A DNA stretch of 64,000 nt from CAVZBW01 sp963773635 (GCA_963773635.1 CAVZBW010000005.1:248001-312000), one strand, 5' to 3'; positions 7,994-17,593 are shown, numbered from the stretch's first letter. A program made the numbers and translations. Notes: a model not told the origin generated them from the sequence alone.

Positions 7994-9727
7994 TCAGATG
8001 TGCTCGAGGGCACCCGGACGTGTGGCCATCTGGTCCTCGGCATGCGCAACGATCGGAAATCCGCCCTTACCGACTTCGAGCGGGGTGCGGTGGAAGCCGT
8101 GGTAGGTGAACAAACCGCCGGAGAGGAACGAAGTATCGGCGAAGCCGTGCTGCTTGAGAATGCAGTCGGCGATGTAGCTCCGAAACCCGGAGCGGCAGTA
8201 GCTGTAGACGGGCCGGTCGTTTGGCACCTCGCCAAGCCGGCCTCGAAGCTCGGTGTAGGGAATATTCTTCGCCTCGGGGATGTGCCAATGCTCGTACTCA
8301 GCTGTGGTTCGCACGTCGAGGATGGCCGTCGTGGCTGCGCACTCCGGATAGTCCTCCGGGTACCAAAGCTTGATGTCGCCCCGGAGCAGGTTTGAGGCCT
8401 GGAAGCCGATCATATTGACCGGGTCCTTGGCCGCCCCGAATGGAGGCGCGTAGGACAGCTCGACGTGTTCGAGGTCGAAGACCGACATGCCGGCCCGCAG
8501 GGCCATCGCGAAGACGTCGATGCGTTTGTCCACACCGTCCCAACCCAGGACCTGGGCGCCCAGCAGTTTCCCGTCCGAAGCGCCAAACAGCGCCTTGATG
8601 AACATCGGCGAACTTCCCGGGTAGTAAGCGGCGTGGTCGTTCTGATTCGTGTACACCTTCCGATAGGCGATCCTGCGATCCCGCAGCTGGGCTTCCGTCA
8701 GGCCCGTCCCGCCGGCAGCCATCTCAAAGACCTTCACGATCGCCGTTCCCTGAGTGCCCCGGTAGGCGCTCTGGCGACCGCAGATCGTCTCGGCGGCAAT
8801 CCGACCTTGCCGATTGGCCGGGCCGGCCAACATGGACAGAACGGGCTCCCCAGTCTCCAGGCGTGCCGTCTCTACGGCGTCGCCAGCGGCGAGGATGTCT
8901 GGCACCGATGTCCGCATCTGGGCGTCGACGGCGATACCCCCGAGCGGTCCGATGGTCACTCCTGCCTGGCGCGCCAAGTCGGTATCAGGTCGCACGCCGA
9001 CGGCGAGCACGACAACGTCGGCCGGGATCTCGTCGCCATCAGAAAGCTGGACGACTAGCGACGCTGAACCATCCTCACGAATCGCCTGGGCTTGGCTGTC
9101 GAGTCGGACGTCCACACCGTGGGTGCCAACGTGGAAGTCGAGGATCCGCGTCATCTCTGGGTCGAGCCATGGCATCAACCTGTCGGTTCGCTCGACCACA
9201 GTGGTTTGCAGGCCACGCATGCGGAAGGCCTCGGTCATCTCCAGGCCGATGTAGCTGCCACCGATCACGACCGCCCGTTCGGCGGCAGGATCGAGTTGGC
9301 TGATGATGCGATCCATGTCGGGGATATTGCGCAGCACGTCGACGCGGGGGTGGTCGGCCCCGGGAATGGGTGGCCGGATGGGATCTGCGCCGGGACAGAG
9401 CACCAGCTTGTCGTAGGCCTCCCGGTAGACGCGCCCGCCTGTAACCTCGCGCACTTCGACGACCTTGGCCGCGGGGTCGATGCTCGCGACTTGGTGGCCG
9501 GTACGCACGTCCAAGGCCAGGGAGGCGGCGAGGCTCTCCGGGGTCTGGAGGAGCAGGCTATTGCGATCCGGGATCTCACCGCCGATGTGGTAGGGGAGGC
9601 CGCAGTTGGCAAAGGAGACGTAGTGGCCCCGTTCGAGGATGACGATCTCAGCCGAGTCATCGAGCCGCCGCACCCGGGCGCCGGTCGACGCACCTGCCGC
9701 CACTCCTCCGACGATCACGACTTTCAT
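7994..9727 (-). CDS. CoA-disulfide reductase-type flavoprotein with rhodanese domain
   Basis: A 577-aa FAD/NAD(P)H-dependent disulfide reductase. The N-terminal FAD-binding motif is VIVGGVAAGAS, the single redox cysteine lies in SFANCGLPYH (Cys42), and the second dinucleotide site is VVIGGSYIGLE. A dimerisation domain follows, then a C-terminal rhodanese domain with active-site Cys511 in YCRSGFRS. This architecture matches CoA-disulfide/polysulfide reductases that handle CoA persulfides. The start is placed at the internal ATG at 9727 because it has a strong AAAGGAGGG site and the protein then begins MKVVIVGG. A GGTGTGAAACACC palindrome lies about 58 bp upstream. Confidence 0.92.
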   Translation of the reverse strand: MKVVIVGGVAAGASTGARVRRLDDSAEIVILERGHYVSFANCGLPYHIGGEIPDRNSLLLQTPESLAASLALDVRTGHQVASIDPAAKVVEVREVTGGRVYREAYDKLVLCPGADPIRPPIPGADHPRVDVLRNIPDMDRIISQLDPAAERAVVIGGSYIGLEMTEAFRMRGLQTTVVERTDRLMPWLDPEMTRILDFHVGTHGVDVRLDSQAQAIREDGSASLVVQLSDGDEIPADVVVLAVGVRPDTDLARQAGVTIGPLGGIAVDAQMRTSVPDILAAGDAVETARLETGEPVLSMLAGPANRQGRIAAETICGRQSAYRGTQGTAIVKVFEMAAGGTGLTEAQLRDRRIAYRKVYTNQNDHAAYYPGSSPMFIKALFGASDGKLLGAQVLGWDGVDKRIDVFAMALRAGMSVFDLEHVELSYAPPFGAAKDPVNMIGFQASNLLRGDIKLWYPEDYPECAATTAILDVRTTAEYEHWHIPEAKNIPYTELRGRLGEVPNDRPVYSYCRSGFRSYIADCILKQHGFADTSFLSGGLFTYHGFHRTPLEVGKGGFPIVAHAEDQMATRPGALEHI

Positions 9728-9784
9728 GGCGTGTCCCTCCTTTTCGGGGGCACTGCTTGTAAAGCATCTGCTAACGCACCTGTT

Positions 9785-9797
9785 GGTGTGAAACACC
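9785..9797. promoter_or_regulatory. Palindrome upstream of the CoA-disulfide reductase gene
   Basis: GGTGT-GAA-ACACC is a perfect 5-bp inverted repeat with a 3-base spacer, 58-70 bp before the reductase ATG. It could be an operator for a dimeric regulator or a small hairpin in the leader. No binding protein is identifiable from the sequence. Confidence 0.35.
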
Positions 9798-9909
9798 GCT
9801 CCCGACACCCGGACGCGACACACGCCGTGGCGGCGCCAGCGTCACGACCAGGTCGACTGTGAAAAGCGCGACATGCGAACCGCCGTTGCCTGCACGAGCC
9901 TCCCCACAG

Positions 9910-9948
9910 CCAGCTGTCCTCGGCCCTTGTGGAGTCGAAGACAGCTGG
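9910..9948 (-). terminator. Hairpin downstream of the CMD-like gene
   Basis: CCAGCTGTC and GACAGCTGG form a perfect 9-bp inverted repeat with a 21-base loop. It lies 28 bp past the stop of the minus-strand CMD-like gene and before the start region of the next minus-strand gene, so it probably separates the two transcripts. Confidence 0.5.
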
Positions 9949-9976
9949 CGGGTCACAAACGAAGGAACGTCGAAGG

Positions 9977-10303
9977 TCAGGCTGACGCTTGCCTCTCTTC
10001 GATGGCGTCCTCGATGGCCAGGGCCAGTCCGAGGGCTTCGGTGATCGCGCTGGCTGCGGACACCGTCCTCGCAGTACCGACAATCGGGGCAACAGCGACC
10101 AGGGCACCCTGGGCGTCTTCGAGCGTCAGGCCCGCACCGCTCGCCGCTGCCAGGTTCAACAGGTACGACGCCGGCGGAGCGTCTACAGCTGCCAACGCAG
10201 CGACCCGGGCGATCATGAGCTCACGGCTGTTCAGGTTCGTGCGGCTCACCGAAGCTACGGTCATCTCGAGAACTGTGTCGAGAAGCGGTCGGTCTTCACT
10301 CAT
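9977..10303 (-). CDS. Carboxymuconolactone decarboxylase/AhpD-like small protein
   Basis: A 108-aa all-helical protein. LNSRELMIARVAALAAVDAP and the following helices resemble the CMD fold. The CxxC pair of AhpD peroxidases is absent, so a peroxidase role is not supported; many actinobacterial members of this group are uncharacterised. The ATG follows AGAAAGGCAGAGAT, a plausible ribosome site. It sits between the CoA-disulfide reductase and DUF1269-like genes on the same strand, with a hairpin beyond its stop. Confidence 0.65.
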   Translation of the reverse strand: MSEDRPLLDTVLEMTVASVSRTNLNSRELMIARVAALAAVDAPPASYLLNLAAASGAGLTLEDAQGALVAVAPIVGTARTVSAASAITEALGLALAIEDAIEERQASA

Positions 10304-10500
10304 CTATCTCTGCCTTTCTTTTGCGAATTCCAAATTGACGAAACGGTGGCGCGTGGTGGATCACCGGAGGCGTGATCAGGCAGCACCTCACGACCGGTGA
10401 CACGCCAGCACTGCTCAGGCAATACGTAAATCGTCGACCGCCACCCTGCGCCGCGCCGTAACGGCTGTAGCGCTCAGCCGTTCGCAGGTGAGCGGCTTGA

Positions 10501-11010
10501 TCAGCCGAGCTCCTGCGCCGTTTCCTGAACCGCCTGGTCAATGTCCTTGGAGCTCACGTCGAGCTCCTTGGCTGCGTGCTTCTCAGCCTTGAGGTCGGCC
10601 TTCTCGATGGCATCACCGATGGTGCTCTGACCAACGATGACCAGGGCGGCCTGCCCGGCGTCGATGATGTCCCCGAACTCCTTCACGTCGGACCGGGACA
10701 TGCCTTTCCACAAGTGACCGCTCACCCCGCCGACCGTCGCACCAACCGCTGCGCCGACGACGATGGAGGGCGGGAAGATGATGCCGACGAGCGCCCCGAC
10801 CGCGGCTCCACCCCAAGCCCCGTGACGGGTCGAGGTCTCGTCCTTGTTGACGTGGACCTTGCCGTCCGGGTCCTTGGTGACGACCGAAGCGTCGTAGGTG
10901 CCGACAGCTCCTGCCGCGTGGAGGTCCTTGACGACGTCGTAGTCGGCTCGGGCAGATGCTTCGCTCGGGTAGGTGCCGACGTAGACAAACACGGGGTCAG
11001 ATTTGGCCAT
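10501..11010 (-). CDS. DUF1269-like stress-associated protein
   Basis: A 169-aa protein with an N-terminal alpha/beta segment (FVYVGTYPSEASARADYDVV), a central glycine-rich hydrophobic hairpin (GGAAVGALVGIIFPP, then GAAVGATVGGVSGH, about residues 75-110) and a C-terminal charged helical part. This is the DUF1269 pattern, often linked to stress responses. The ATG at 11010 is preferred to the upstream ATG because an ACGGAGAGA site precedes it. About 200 bp upstream lies one copy of a 32-bp element shared with the gene at 14050. Confidence 0.75.
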   Translation of the reverse strand: MAKSDPVFVYVGTYPSEASARADYDVVKDLHAAGAVGTYDASVVTKDPDGKVHVNKDETSTRHGAWGGAAVGALVGIIFPPSIVVGAAVGATVGGVSGHLWKGMSRSDVKEFGDIIDAGQAALVIVGQSTIGDAIEKADLKAEKHAAKELDVSSKDIDQAVQETAQELG

Positions 11011-11652
11011 GTTGATCTCTCCGTTCTTTCTGTGCATTCATGAGGGACTGCGAGCGCTACTTCGTTTCCATCGACAATCGCCGCACCCCGCTGAGGCGGA
11101 TAGGATCCTTCGGTCCAGGCGTCAGGTCATGGCGAACACCATGCCGGTCGGCTCGGACTGCACCTGTGGCGGTTGGTCCGTCATCCGGCAGGTTCACACT
11201 CATGTAGGCGAGTTGTCATCACCTGCCAGCCGGATTCACCTAGGGGAAAGCTGCCGCTCTCACAGTTGGTCGAGGCTCGGACAGAGAATGGCGCACGCGA
11301 CCCGGCCGGGGACACGACGGTGTTCGATCGGGCCTCCCATCGCCTACCGGGGGGTGCCAGCCCGCGGGGTGAAGCGCCTGGACGGCAGCATCAACTGGGT
11401 CTGGCGTCGTCCCGGAAGCCAGGGCGACAACCAGCGACGCCGCTCTGGGTAAGGACCTTCGGCCCATGGACCCGGGAAATCTGAACTGGCAAACTGAACA
11501 ATGTGTCCCCTGCGAGGGAGCCCCTCGGCAGTGGGCGGGGGCCAAGCCGGTCACTCCGTCAGGTACCGCCGGAGGCCCGTCACGGTACCTCTGAACTGCG
11601 AGAAGTCGCCGCGGGTGGCGGAGGGCACGAGGGTGTCGAGCAGCCGACCCTG
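11011..11652. other. Non-coding intergenic region
   Basis: This stretch separates the divergent DUF1269-like and MalT-type regulator genes. It contains the conserved 32-bp element at 11215-11246 pointing toward the minus-strand gene. Several ORFs cross it but none resembles a protein; the open frame upstream of the regulator (from 11503) reads as low-complexity and is treated as leader. Confidence 0.5.
11215..11246 (-). promoter_or_regulatory. Shared 32-bp element, copy 1
   Basis: Read on the minus strand: CCCCTAGGTGAATCCGGC, four bases (tggc), then AGGTGATGAC. Copy 2 at 13985-14016 is identical at 28 of 32 positions, differing only in the 4-base spacer. Here it lies 205 bp before the DUF1269-like start. 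Identical blocks with a free spacer suggest a promoter or a two-part operator. Confidence 0.6.
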
Positions 11653-13843
11653 GTGAGTACGAAGCTGCGGCCGCCGCCCGTGCGGGAACAGTCGATCCCG
11701 CGCGAGCGCCTTCTGGAACGGCTTCGAAGCGGACAGGACCGCAGGCTCACTCTGGTCGCCTGCCCGGCGGGCTTCGGGAAGACCACGCTTCTCTCGGCCT
11801 GGTACGAGGCGGAGGCTGCTCAGAGACTCCTTGCGTGGCTGACGCTGGACGAGGGCGACAACGACCCTGTGGTCCTCTGGTCGCATGTCATCGGGTCGCT
11901 ACGCCGCGCAAACCCCGACGTCGCCAAGTCGGCGTCGGCGCATTCGGTCGTCGCACCGGTGATTGATCTGGTTCTCCCTCATCTGGTCAACGAGCTGGAC
12001 GGCCAAGGTGAGATCACCCTCATCCTGGACGACTTCCACCGGATTTCCAGCGAACCGGCCCGCGCCAGTGTGCGGTGGTTCATCGAACACGCGCCGCCCG
12101 GATTCCATCTCGTGCTCGCCAGCAGGACGGAACCAACCCTGCCAGTGGCGAGTCTGCGCGCCCACGGCGAGCTGGTTGAGCTACGAGCCGCCGATCTGCG
12201 ATTCACCTACGAGGAAGCGGACGCATTCCTGAACGGACGCCTCGGACTCGACCTCACTGCCGAAGATGTCGACGGTCTGGTGGGGAAGACGGAGGGATGG
12301 CCGGTGGGGCTCTATCTCGCGGCGCTCTCGCTGCAGCCCGTCGCCGACCGCCACGCCTTCGTGCGCACCTTTGGCGGATCGAACCGTCACGTTGTGGATT
12401 TCCTGGTGACGGAGGTACTCGAGGCTCATGACCCGCCGGCGCAGGCGCTGATGCTGCGCACTTCTATGCTCGAACGGTTGACCGGGCCTCTGTGCGATGC
12501 CGTGATGGACCAAGAGGGCTCGGCCGAGATGCTCGATGCGTTGTCACGGAGCAACCTGTTCCTTGTCCCGCTCGACGACGAGGCCGGGTGGTACCGCTTT
12601 CACCACGTCTTTGCGCAGCTGCTCCGGGTGGAGCTCGAGCGGCGGGAGGCGGGCGTAGCCCCGGCGCTGCATCGCCGCGCCTGTTCCTGGCATCGTGATC
12701 ACGGGACGACCGACGAGGCGATCCAGCATGCCGTGGCGGCCGAGGCTTACGCCGAAGTAGTCGAGCTGACCGAAACCTTCTGGATCAGGTACGCCAACAT
12801 GTGGAGGTACGACACCGTCCTGACCTGGCTACGCAAGCTCCCCGACGAGATACTGGCCGGCGAGGTGCATCTGCTCCTGGTTCAGGCGTGGGTGCTCTCA
12901 CTGTCGGCGAGGCAGGAGGAGGCGGCACGGGCCATCGCGGCGATTCAACAGCTGGGCGATCTGGGCGCGGGACCGCTTCGCGACGGCTTCAGCTCCGCTG
13001 GGGCGAGCCTGACGATGCTACGGGCCTGCTTCCCCTGGGGAGATGTCGGCGCCCAGCTGGAAAATGCCCGACGGGCGGTCGAGCTTGAGGGCCCAGGGTC
13101 GCCCTGGCGGCCGTTGGCGTGCTGGGCGGTTGGCTTGGGCCTCTACTCCCGGGGTGAGCGTGACGAGGCCGACGTATGGTTCGCGGAATCGGCGGCGCTG
13201 GCGCCCGCGAGCGCCCAGTGGCTGTCTGGTACGTCGTCCCTGGCCTATCGATCGCTGATCGCCGGCGAGCGGGGCCGTCTTGACGAGCAGCGCATCCTGG
13301 CCGAGTCGGCAGCCGAATTCGCACGGGAGCACGGCACGGAGGAGGCCGTCGGCACCGTTCCGCTGGCGGTGGGGCTATCGCTTGCGCAGCGGGGCCGGCC
13401 CGAGGACGCGCTGCCGCTTGATCGAGCATGGCGTCGCACTGGCGCGGATCTTTGGCCAGCCTGTCCAGCTGGCCCACGCGCTGCTCGTCCAGGCGCCGGT
13501 GCTTCGGGCCCTGGGCGAGCACAAGGCGGCCACGACCGCGATAGCCGATGCGAGATCGGTCCTCGAGCACTGCCCTGATCCGGGGATCCTGGCCGAGACG
13601 CTGTCCACCCTCGAGCGGCCAGCGCAGATCGGCCGTGTCCTATGCGAGGGTCGCGAGCTGACACCGCGGGAACTCGGGGTGCTCAGGTTCCTGCGCAGCG
13701 ATCTATCGGAGCGAGATATCGGTCGTGAACTGTATGTGTCGCACTACACGGTCCATAGCCATGTTCGCTCGATCTACCGCAAGCTGGGTGTGCAGTCGCG
13801 GGCCGACGCGCTCGAACGTGGCCGCGAACTGGGCCTCCTCTAG
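11653..13843 (+). pseudogene. MalT-type LuxR-family transcriptional regulator, frameshifted
   Basis: A signal-transduction ATPase regulator: an N-terminal STKLRPP motif, Walker A in CPAGFGKTTLL, a Walker B-like LILDDFH, a TPR-like middle and a C-terminal LuxR helix-turn-helix (LTPRELGVLRFL, then DIGRELYVSHYTVHSHV). The frame carrying the ATPase runs to 13578. The frame carrying the HTH is +1 relative to it, with the switch near base 13425 (EDALPL then IEHGVALARIF). Length is 2191 bp, one more than a multiple of three; repaired it would be about 729 aa. The GTG at 11653 gives the normal family N-terminus. If real, the break removes DNA binding and would free the island genes from this regulator. 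Confidence 0.8.
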
Positions 13844-13984
13844 CGAGCTGCCAACGCCAACGCGCCCGACGCCCTCGGTCGGCACCGCCGCTCACGGTCT
13901 ATCTGCCATGTTGTCTGTGAACATTGGTCGAGCGCCCGGCCAGGGGCGACGGTGGGTGAGTCTGGCTTGGCAGATCAACCGTCT

Positions 13985-14016
13985 CCCCTAGGTGAATCCG
14001 GCCGAAAGGTGATGAC
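13985..14016 (+). promoter_or_regulatory. Shared 32-bp element, copy 2
   Basis: CCCCTAGGTGAATCCGGC, spacer cgaa, AGGTGATGAC, ending 33 bp before the ATG of the 76-aa gene. It points in the direction of transcription, as copy 1 does for its gene, which is why a promoter or activator site is the favoured reading. Confidence 0.6.
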
Positions 14017-14049
14017 GGGTCGCCTGCCGGACTGCAAGGCTGCGTCGAA

Positions 14050-14280
14050 ATGGACGGCAACTGGGCGCAAGCCCGCAGATATCGGCTTGTCCTTCGCGGG
14101 GAGCTGGGCGATTCGTTCGGATTCCTGTTTGACGGCATGCAGTTGCAGCGGCTCGCGGGCATGACGGTGCTGACCGGCGACGTGACAGATCAGACGCACC
14201 TTCTCGGGCTCATCGAGCGAGTCCAGGAACTTGGCATCGAGCTCGTATCCGTCAATCCGGACCAGGGACCGGACGGGTGA
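14050..14280 (+). CDS. Conserved small protein of unknown function
   Basis: A 76-aa protein: RYRLVLRGELGDSFGFLFDG, then a beta-strand/helix segment ending DQTHLLGLIERVQELGIELV. It looks like a compact alpha/beta (ACT- or ferredoxin-like) domain, and similar small proteins occur beside LuxR and stress genes in actinobacteria. No function is assigned. Its promoter region carries copy 2 of the 32-bp element. It stands 204 bp after the MalT-type regulator on the same strand. Confidence 0.65.
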   Translation: MDGNWAQARRYRLVLRGELGDSFGFLFDGMQLQRLAGMTVLTGDVTDQTHLLGLIERVQELGIELVSVNPDQGPDG

Positions 14281-14401
14281 AGGCCTTGAGCATGCCCGGC
14301 CCTGCCCGAATCGGAAGGCTGGACGAGAACCGTGGCGTCTCCCTCGCCAGGCGCACAACGAGAGGTCAGAGTGAAGCAAGCCCGATCAGGGGGTACCGTC
14401 G

Positions 14402-14773
14402 ATGTACGTAGGAGTTATCCATCACATCTCCGATCCGGCAGGATTCGAAGCCGCCGAAGACAAGGCGCTGAAGCAGGGCTTACCTGCGCACGTCCAGTTG
14501 CCGATCTATGCGGCGACGCCCGACCACTCAACGGGTATCTGCATCTGGCAAGGCGAGTCTGTGGAGGCAGTCCGGGCACTTGTAGAGAGCGTCGTCGGTC
14601 CGTTCAGCACGAACGAATACCTTGAGCTTGAGGTCCACGGTCTGCCAGAAGCGGCCCAAGAGGCCAAGGTTCCAACCACGGCGGAGAGCCCCGGAGGGCC
14701 CGCGGCCCCCCTTATCGACGCGTGGACCTCCCTCGAGCACCACGACGAAGGCAAGCCCGGGGAGCGCCCGTAG
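14402..14773 (+). CDS. DUF4242-like small ferredoxin-fold protein
   Basis: A 123-aa protein. Residues 1-80 (VGVIHHISDPAGF, LPIYAATPDHSTGICIWQ, FSTNEYLELE) resemble the SCO4226/DUF4242 type of small alpha-beta proteins with conserved histidines. The last 40 residues are low-complexity and probably disordered. The ATG directly follows GGGGGTACCGTCG. The gene is the first of a tight plus-strand run (14402-17593) that continues with membrane proteins. Confidence 0.6.
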   Translation: MYVGVIHHISDPAGFEAAEDKALKQGLPAHVQLPIYAATPDHSTGICIWQGESVEAVRALVESVVGPFSTNEYLELEVHGLPEAAQEAKVPTTAESPGGPAAPLIDAWTSLEHHDEGKPGERP

Positions 14774-14816
14774 AGCACGACCGGTTGTTGTGCATGCGGC
14801 AGAGGGGCGTGAGCAG

Positions 14817-15203
14817 ATGGTCCAAAAACCCGTAGTGAAGGTGATATTCGCCGCCGTTGTCATGGGCGCCGTAGGGATCACGCTCTTCGCCACCGCGATC
14901 TGGGCTCTCAGCTTCAACGGTTCGCTGTCCTCGAATCTCCGGGGAACCCTCCACGGCCACAGCATGACGACGTTTGGCTCAGTGCTACTCGCCGTCGGCA
15001 TCGTGCTCACCGTGAGCGCTGGTGGAGTGCTGGCGGGGTCAAAGCTCGCTCGATGGGTAGGCAGTGTCATTGGCGCTGTCGTTGCCATCAGCGGCCTTTG
15101 GTTCGTGGCCTACTACCCGGTCTGGGCGATCACCTACACGATCCTCGGCGTGGTGGCCGTCTACGCATTGACTCTGTACGACAGGGAGCTGGGTCCTGCA
15201 TGA
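14817..15203 (+). CDS. DUF7144-like four-helix membrane protein
   Basis: A 128-aa integral membrane protein with four hydrophobic segments, approximately residues 8-30, 45-65, 72-92 and 96-116. The tail (SKLARWVGSVIGAVVAIS, AYYPVWAITYTILGVVAVYAL) is the conserved part of the actinobacterial DUF7144 family. Start at the internal ATG with an AGAGGGGCGTGAGC ribosome site; the longer frame from 14622 overlaps the previous gene and is not needed. Its stop overlaps the next start (ATGA). Confidence 0.75.
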   Translation: MVQKPVVKVIFAAVVMGAVGITLFATAIWALSFNGSLSSNLRGTLHGHSMTTFGSVLLAVGIVLTVSAGGVLAGSKLARWVGSVIGAVVAISGLWFVAYYPVWAITYTILGVVAVYALTLYDRELGPA

Positions 15204-16315
15204 CATCCACGGATACCTCGAGCCATTCCAAATGGACCGCTCTGCGCGATCGGGTCGCGAAAGTGTTCGAGCTCAACCCGAAGGGCGTCAACGTGCCGAG
15301 GGCCGTTCTGGTCGCAGGCTCCCTATTGGTAACGCTTGTCGTCATGACCGCTATCCACCAACAGAGGTACTTCCTCAGCGTGGCATTCGGAATACTGTTC
15401 GTTGGGCTGTGTGACCCGGGTGGCGATTACATCTACCGGTTGCGTGGCATGGCTCTGGTCGGCCTCATCGGTGCGATGCTCACGGCCCTTGGATTTGGCA
15501 TTGGAGGAGAGGCCTGGTGGTTCGTGGTCCTTGCCACCTTTGTGGTCACTGCGCTCGGCGGGTTGGCGATCAATTTCGGTGTGCACAGTTTCGTGGCCGG
15601 GATCCTCCTCAACGTCTGGTTCCTCCTGACCTTGTCCGCTACGGCTAGCCTCCCCGCGTGGGTTGGTTCCCATCCATGGAACCAGGCACTGGCTTGGCTC
15701 ATCGGGTCCGCCATCTGGATCGCGTTCACCTTCGTCATGTGGTTGGTGCGGGGGAGATCCTCGCGGCCTTCGCCTCTCCCCGAGATTCCGACCGATGCCC
15801 CGGCTTTCAAACTGACCCGACCCGTGGTGCTCTTCGTGCTGATCCGGGCCTTCGCCGTGTCGAGCGCCGTTGCCATAGCCTTCGGGCTGCAAGTGCCGAA
15901 CGCCGATTGGATGCCAGTCGGCACGTTGGTCGCCATGAAGCCCGACTTGCAACAATCCACATTGCAGGCTGTGCGGCGCATTGTCGGTGCAATCCTCGGT
16001 GCCGGGATCGCTTCGCTCGTTCTCGTCACGGTCAGCGACAAGCGGGCACTAGAGCAGATCATCGTACTTCTTCTGGGCGTCGGAGTAGCTATTCGTGGCG
16101 TGAACTACGCCATTTATTGTGCTGCAATTGCCGGCACGGTCCTGATCGCCCTCGACCTGCCCCACCCCACCAACTTGAGTGCCGAGGGACAGCGGGTCTT
16201 TTTCACCTTTGTTGGTGTCGGGATTGCAGTGGTCGTCATGCTCCTCGCCAGCCTGCTCCAAAAGCGCAAGGCGTCGACCGCCGCACCACTGAGCGCGCCG
16301 CCACAGGCAGCTTGA
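15200..16315 (+). CDS. FUSC family membrane protein
   Basis: A 371-aa protein with two blocks of membrane helices (about residues 30-180 and 215-355) separated by a short cytoplasmic linker. This is the duplicated arrangement of FUSC/aromatic-acid exporter-like proteins (compare YccS, AaeB). Substrate unknown. The ATG at 15200 overlaps the upstream stop by 4 bp, indicating translational coupling; the longer upstream frame is a shadow of the preceding gene. Likely a cytoplasmic-membrane efflux component. Confidence 0.8.
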   Translation: MTSTDTSSHSKWTALRDRVAKVFELNPKGVNVPRAVLVAGSLLVTLVVMTAIHQQRYFLSVAFGILFVGLCDPGGDYIYRLRGMALVGLIGAMLTALGFGIGGEAWWFVVLATFVVTALGGLAINFGVHSFVAGILLNVWFLLTLSATASLPAWVGSHPWNQALAWLIGSAIWIAFTFVMWLVRGRSSRPSPLPEIPTDAPAFKLTRPVVLFVLIRAFAVSSAVAIAFGLQVPNADWMPVGTLVAMKPDLQQSTLQAVRRIVGAILGAGIASLVLVTVSDKRALEQIIVLLLGVGVAIRGVNYAIYCAAIAGTVLIALDLPHPTNLSAEGQRVFFTFVGVGIAVVVMLLASLLQKRKASTAAPLSAPPQAA

Positions 16316-16347
16316 ATCCTTCTCGACATGATGCGGTGTAGCTGGCG

Positions 16348-16884
16348 ATGACCGAAACTCTCAAGAACGACGTGCCTGTCGGGCAACGGAGGCGCCTCGT
16401 CACCATCGCAATCGTGCGCACGCTTGTCACGATCGCCCTTGTGGTCACCATCTACTTCCTGCTTCCGATGGATCACGGCACTGACGCTGCGGCGATGGCA
16501 GAACTGGTAGTGGGAGTGCTGGTGATCGTCGCAATCATCGCTTTCCAGGTTCGGCAGATCATTCGGTCCCAGCATCCGACCCTGCGTGCGGTCGAAGCTC
16601 TCGCCTTCACGATCCCGCTCTACATTCTCCTGTTCGCTACGGCGTACTTCCTCATGGCCCATGCGCAAGCGACTTCGTTTGGTGAACATCTGAGCCGCAC
16701 CGATGCCATGTACTTCTCTACGACCGTCTTCACGACAGTCGGATTCGGTGACATCACGGCAAAGACCCAAGCTGCCCGGTTAGTCGTCACGTCCCAGATG
16801 TTCTTGGATCTGGTGATCTTGGCTCTAGTGGCTCGCCTCATCGTCAGTGCCATCAAGCTCAGTCAGCAGCGGCACGCCACGTAG
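16348..16884 (+). CDS. Two-pore-domain-type potassium channel protein
   Basis: A 178-aa membrane protein with hydrophobic segments near residues 18-40, 50-67, 85-105 and 145-170, and the K+ selectivity filter TVGFGD at residues 130-135 inside TTVFTTVGFGDITAKT. There is no RCK regulatory domain, so it is a minimal ion channel. It follows the FUSC gene by 32 bp and precedes another membrane protein gene. Confidence 0.88.
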   Translation: MTETLKNDVPVGQRRRLVTIAIVRTLVTIALVVTIYFLLPMDHGTDAAAMAELVVGVLVIVAIIAFQVRQIIRSQHPTLRAVEALAFTIPLYILLFATAYFLMAHAQATSFGEHLSRTDAMYFSTTVFTTVGFGDITAKTQAARLVVTSQMFLDLVILALVARLIVSAIKLSQQRHAT

Positions 16885-16909
16885 GTCCGGCCTCTCCAAT
16901 GGCGTACCG

Positions 16910-17593
16910 GTGACAGCAACTCCCGATGTGAATCACCCAGCGGAGGCGCCGAGGCTTGGGGAGCCGCGCTGGCCGATGGGCCTCGCCGTGCTCGTGGCTG
17001 GCCTCCTTCGAGCCTCATTGCCGTCTCAGCTGCGCAACGGAGACGCCCGATGGGTAGTCCTCGTGCTCGAGGTGGTGTTGCTGGGCGTACTGATCGTTGG
17101 GGATCCGGGCCGAATTGATCGCGACCAGCGGTGGCTGCGAGTGCTTACGGACATCCTCATCGGGATCATTACCTTGGCCAACGCCGCTGCCGCCATCCGG
17201 CTCGTTGTCGCCATCGTCGACACTTCTCCATTCACCAACAACGCAAAGGTGCTCCTCGCAAGTGGCGCCGCCATCTGGCTCACCAATGTCATTGCCTTCG
17301 GCCTCTGGTACTGGGATTTGGATCGAGGGGGACCGGTCGCGCGTGCAAGGAATGTGGAGAGGGCTCCCGCCCTCGTCTTCCCCGAAATGAACAACGAGGA
17401 GCATGTCGGTGCTGACTGGTACCCGAAATTCGTCGACTATTTCCACTTCTCGTTCGCCACGGCAACAGCCTTCAGCCCAACCGATGTGTCAGCGATCAGG
17501 CCGTGGATGAAGCTGATGATGATGGCGGAGGAAGCCATCTCGCTCATCGTGGCCTTGTTGGTGGTCGCGCGGGCCGTGAACATCCTGAAATGA
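16910..17593 (+). CDS. Membrane protein of unknown function, DUF1345-like
   Basis: A 227-aa protein with about five hydrophobic segments and a C-terminal pattern (YFHFSFATATAFSPTDVSA, then a final helix ending VARAVNILK) that resembles a channel-like pore region in which the usual K+ filter is not conserved. Similar proteins are common in actinobacteria. The GTG start is chosen because it lies just after the channel gene stop; an upstream ATG at 16847 would overlap that gene. Last cargo gene before attR. Confidence 0.6.
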   Translation: MTATPDVNHPAEAPRLGEPRWPMGLAVLVAGLLRASLPSQLRNGDARWVVLVLEVVLLGVLIVGDPGRIDRDQRWLRVLTDILIGIITLANAAAAIRLVVAIVDTSPFTNNAKVLLASGAAIWLTNVIAFGLWYWDLDRGGPVARARNVERAPALVFPEMNNEEHVGADWYPKFVDYFHFSFATATAFSPTDVSAIRPWMKLMMMAEEAISLIVALLVVARAVNILK

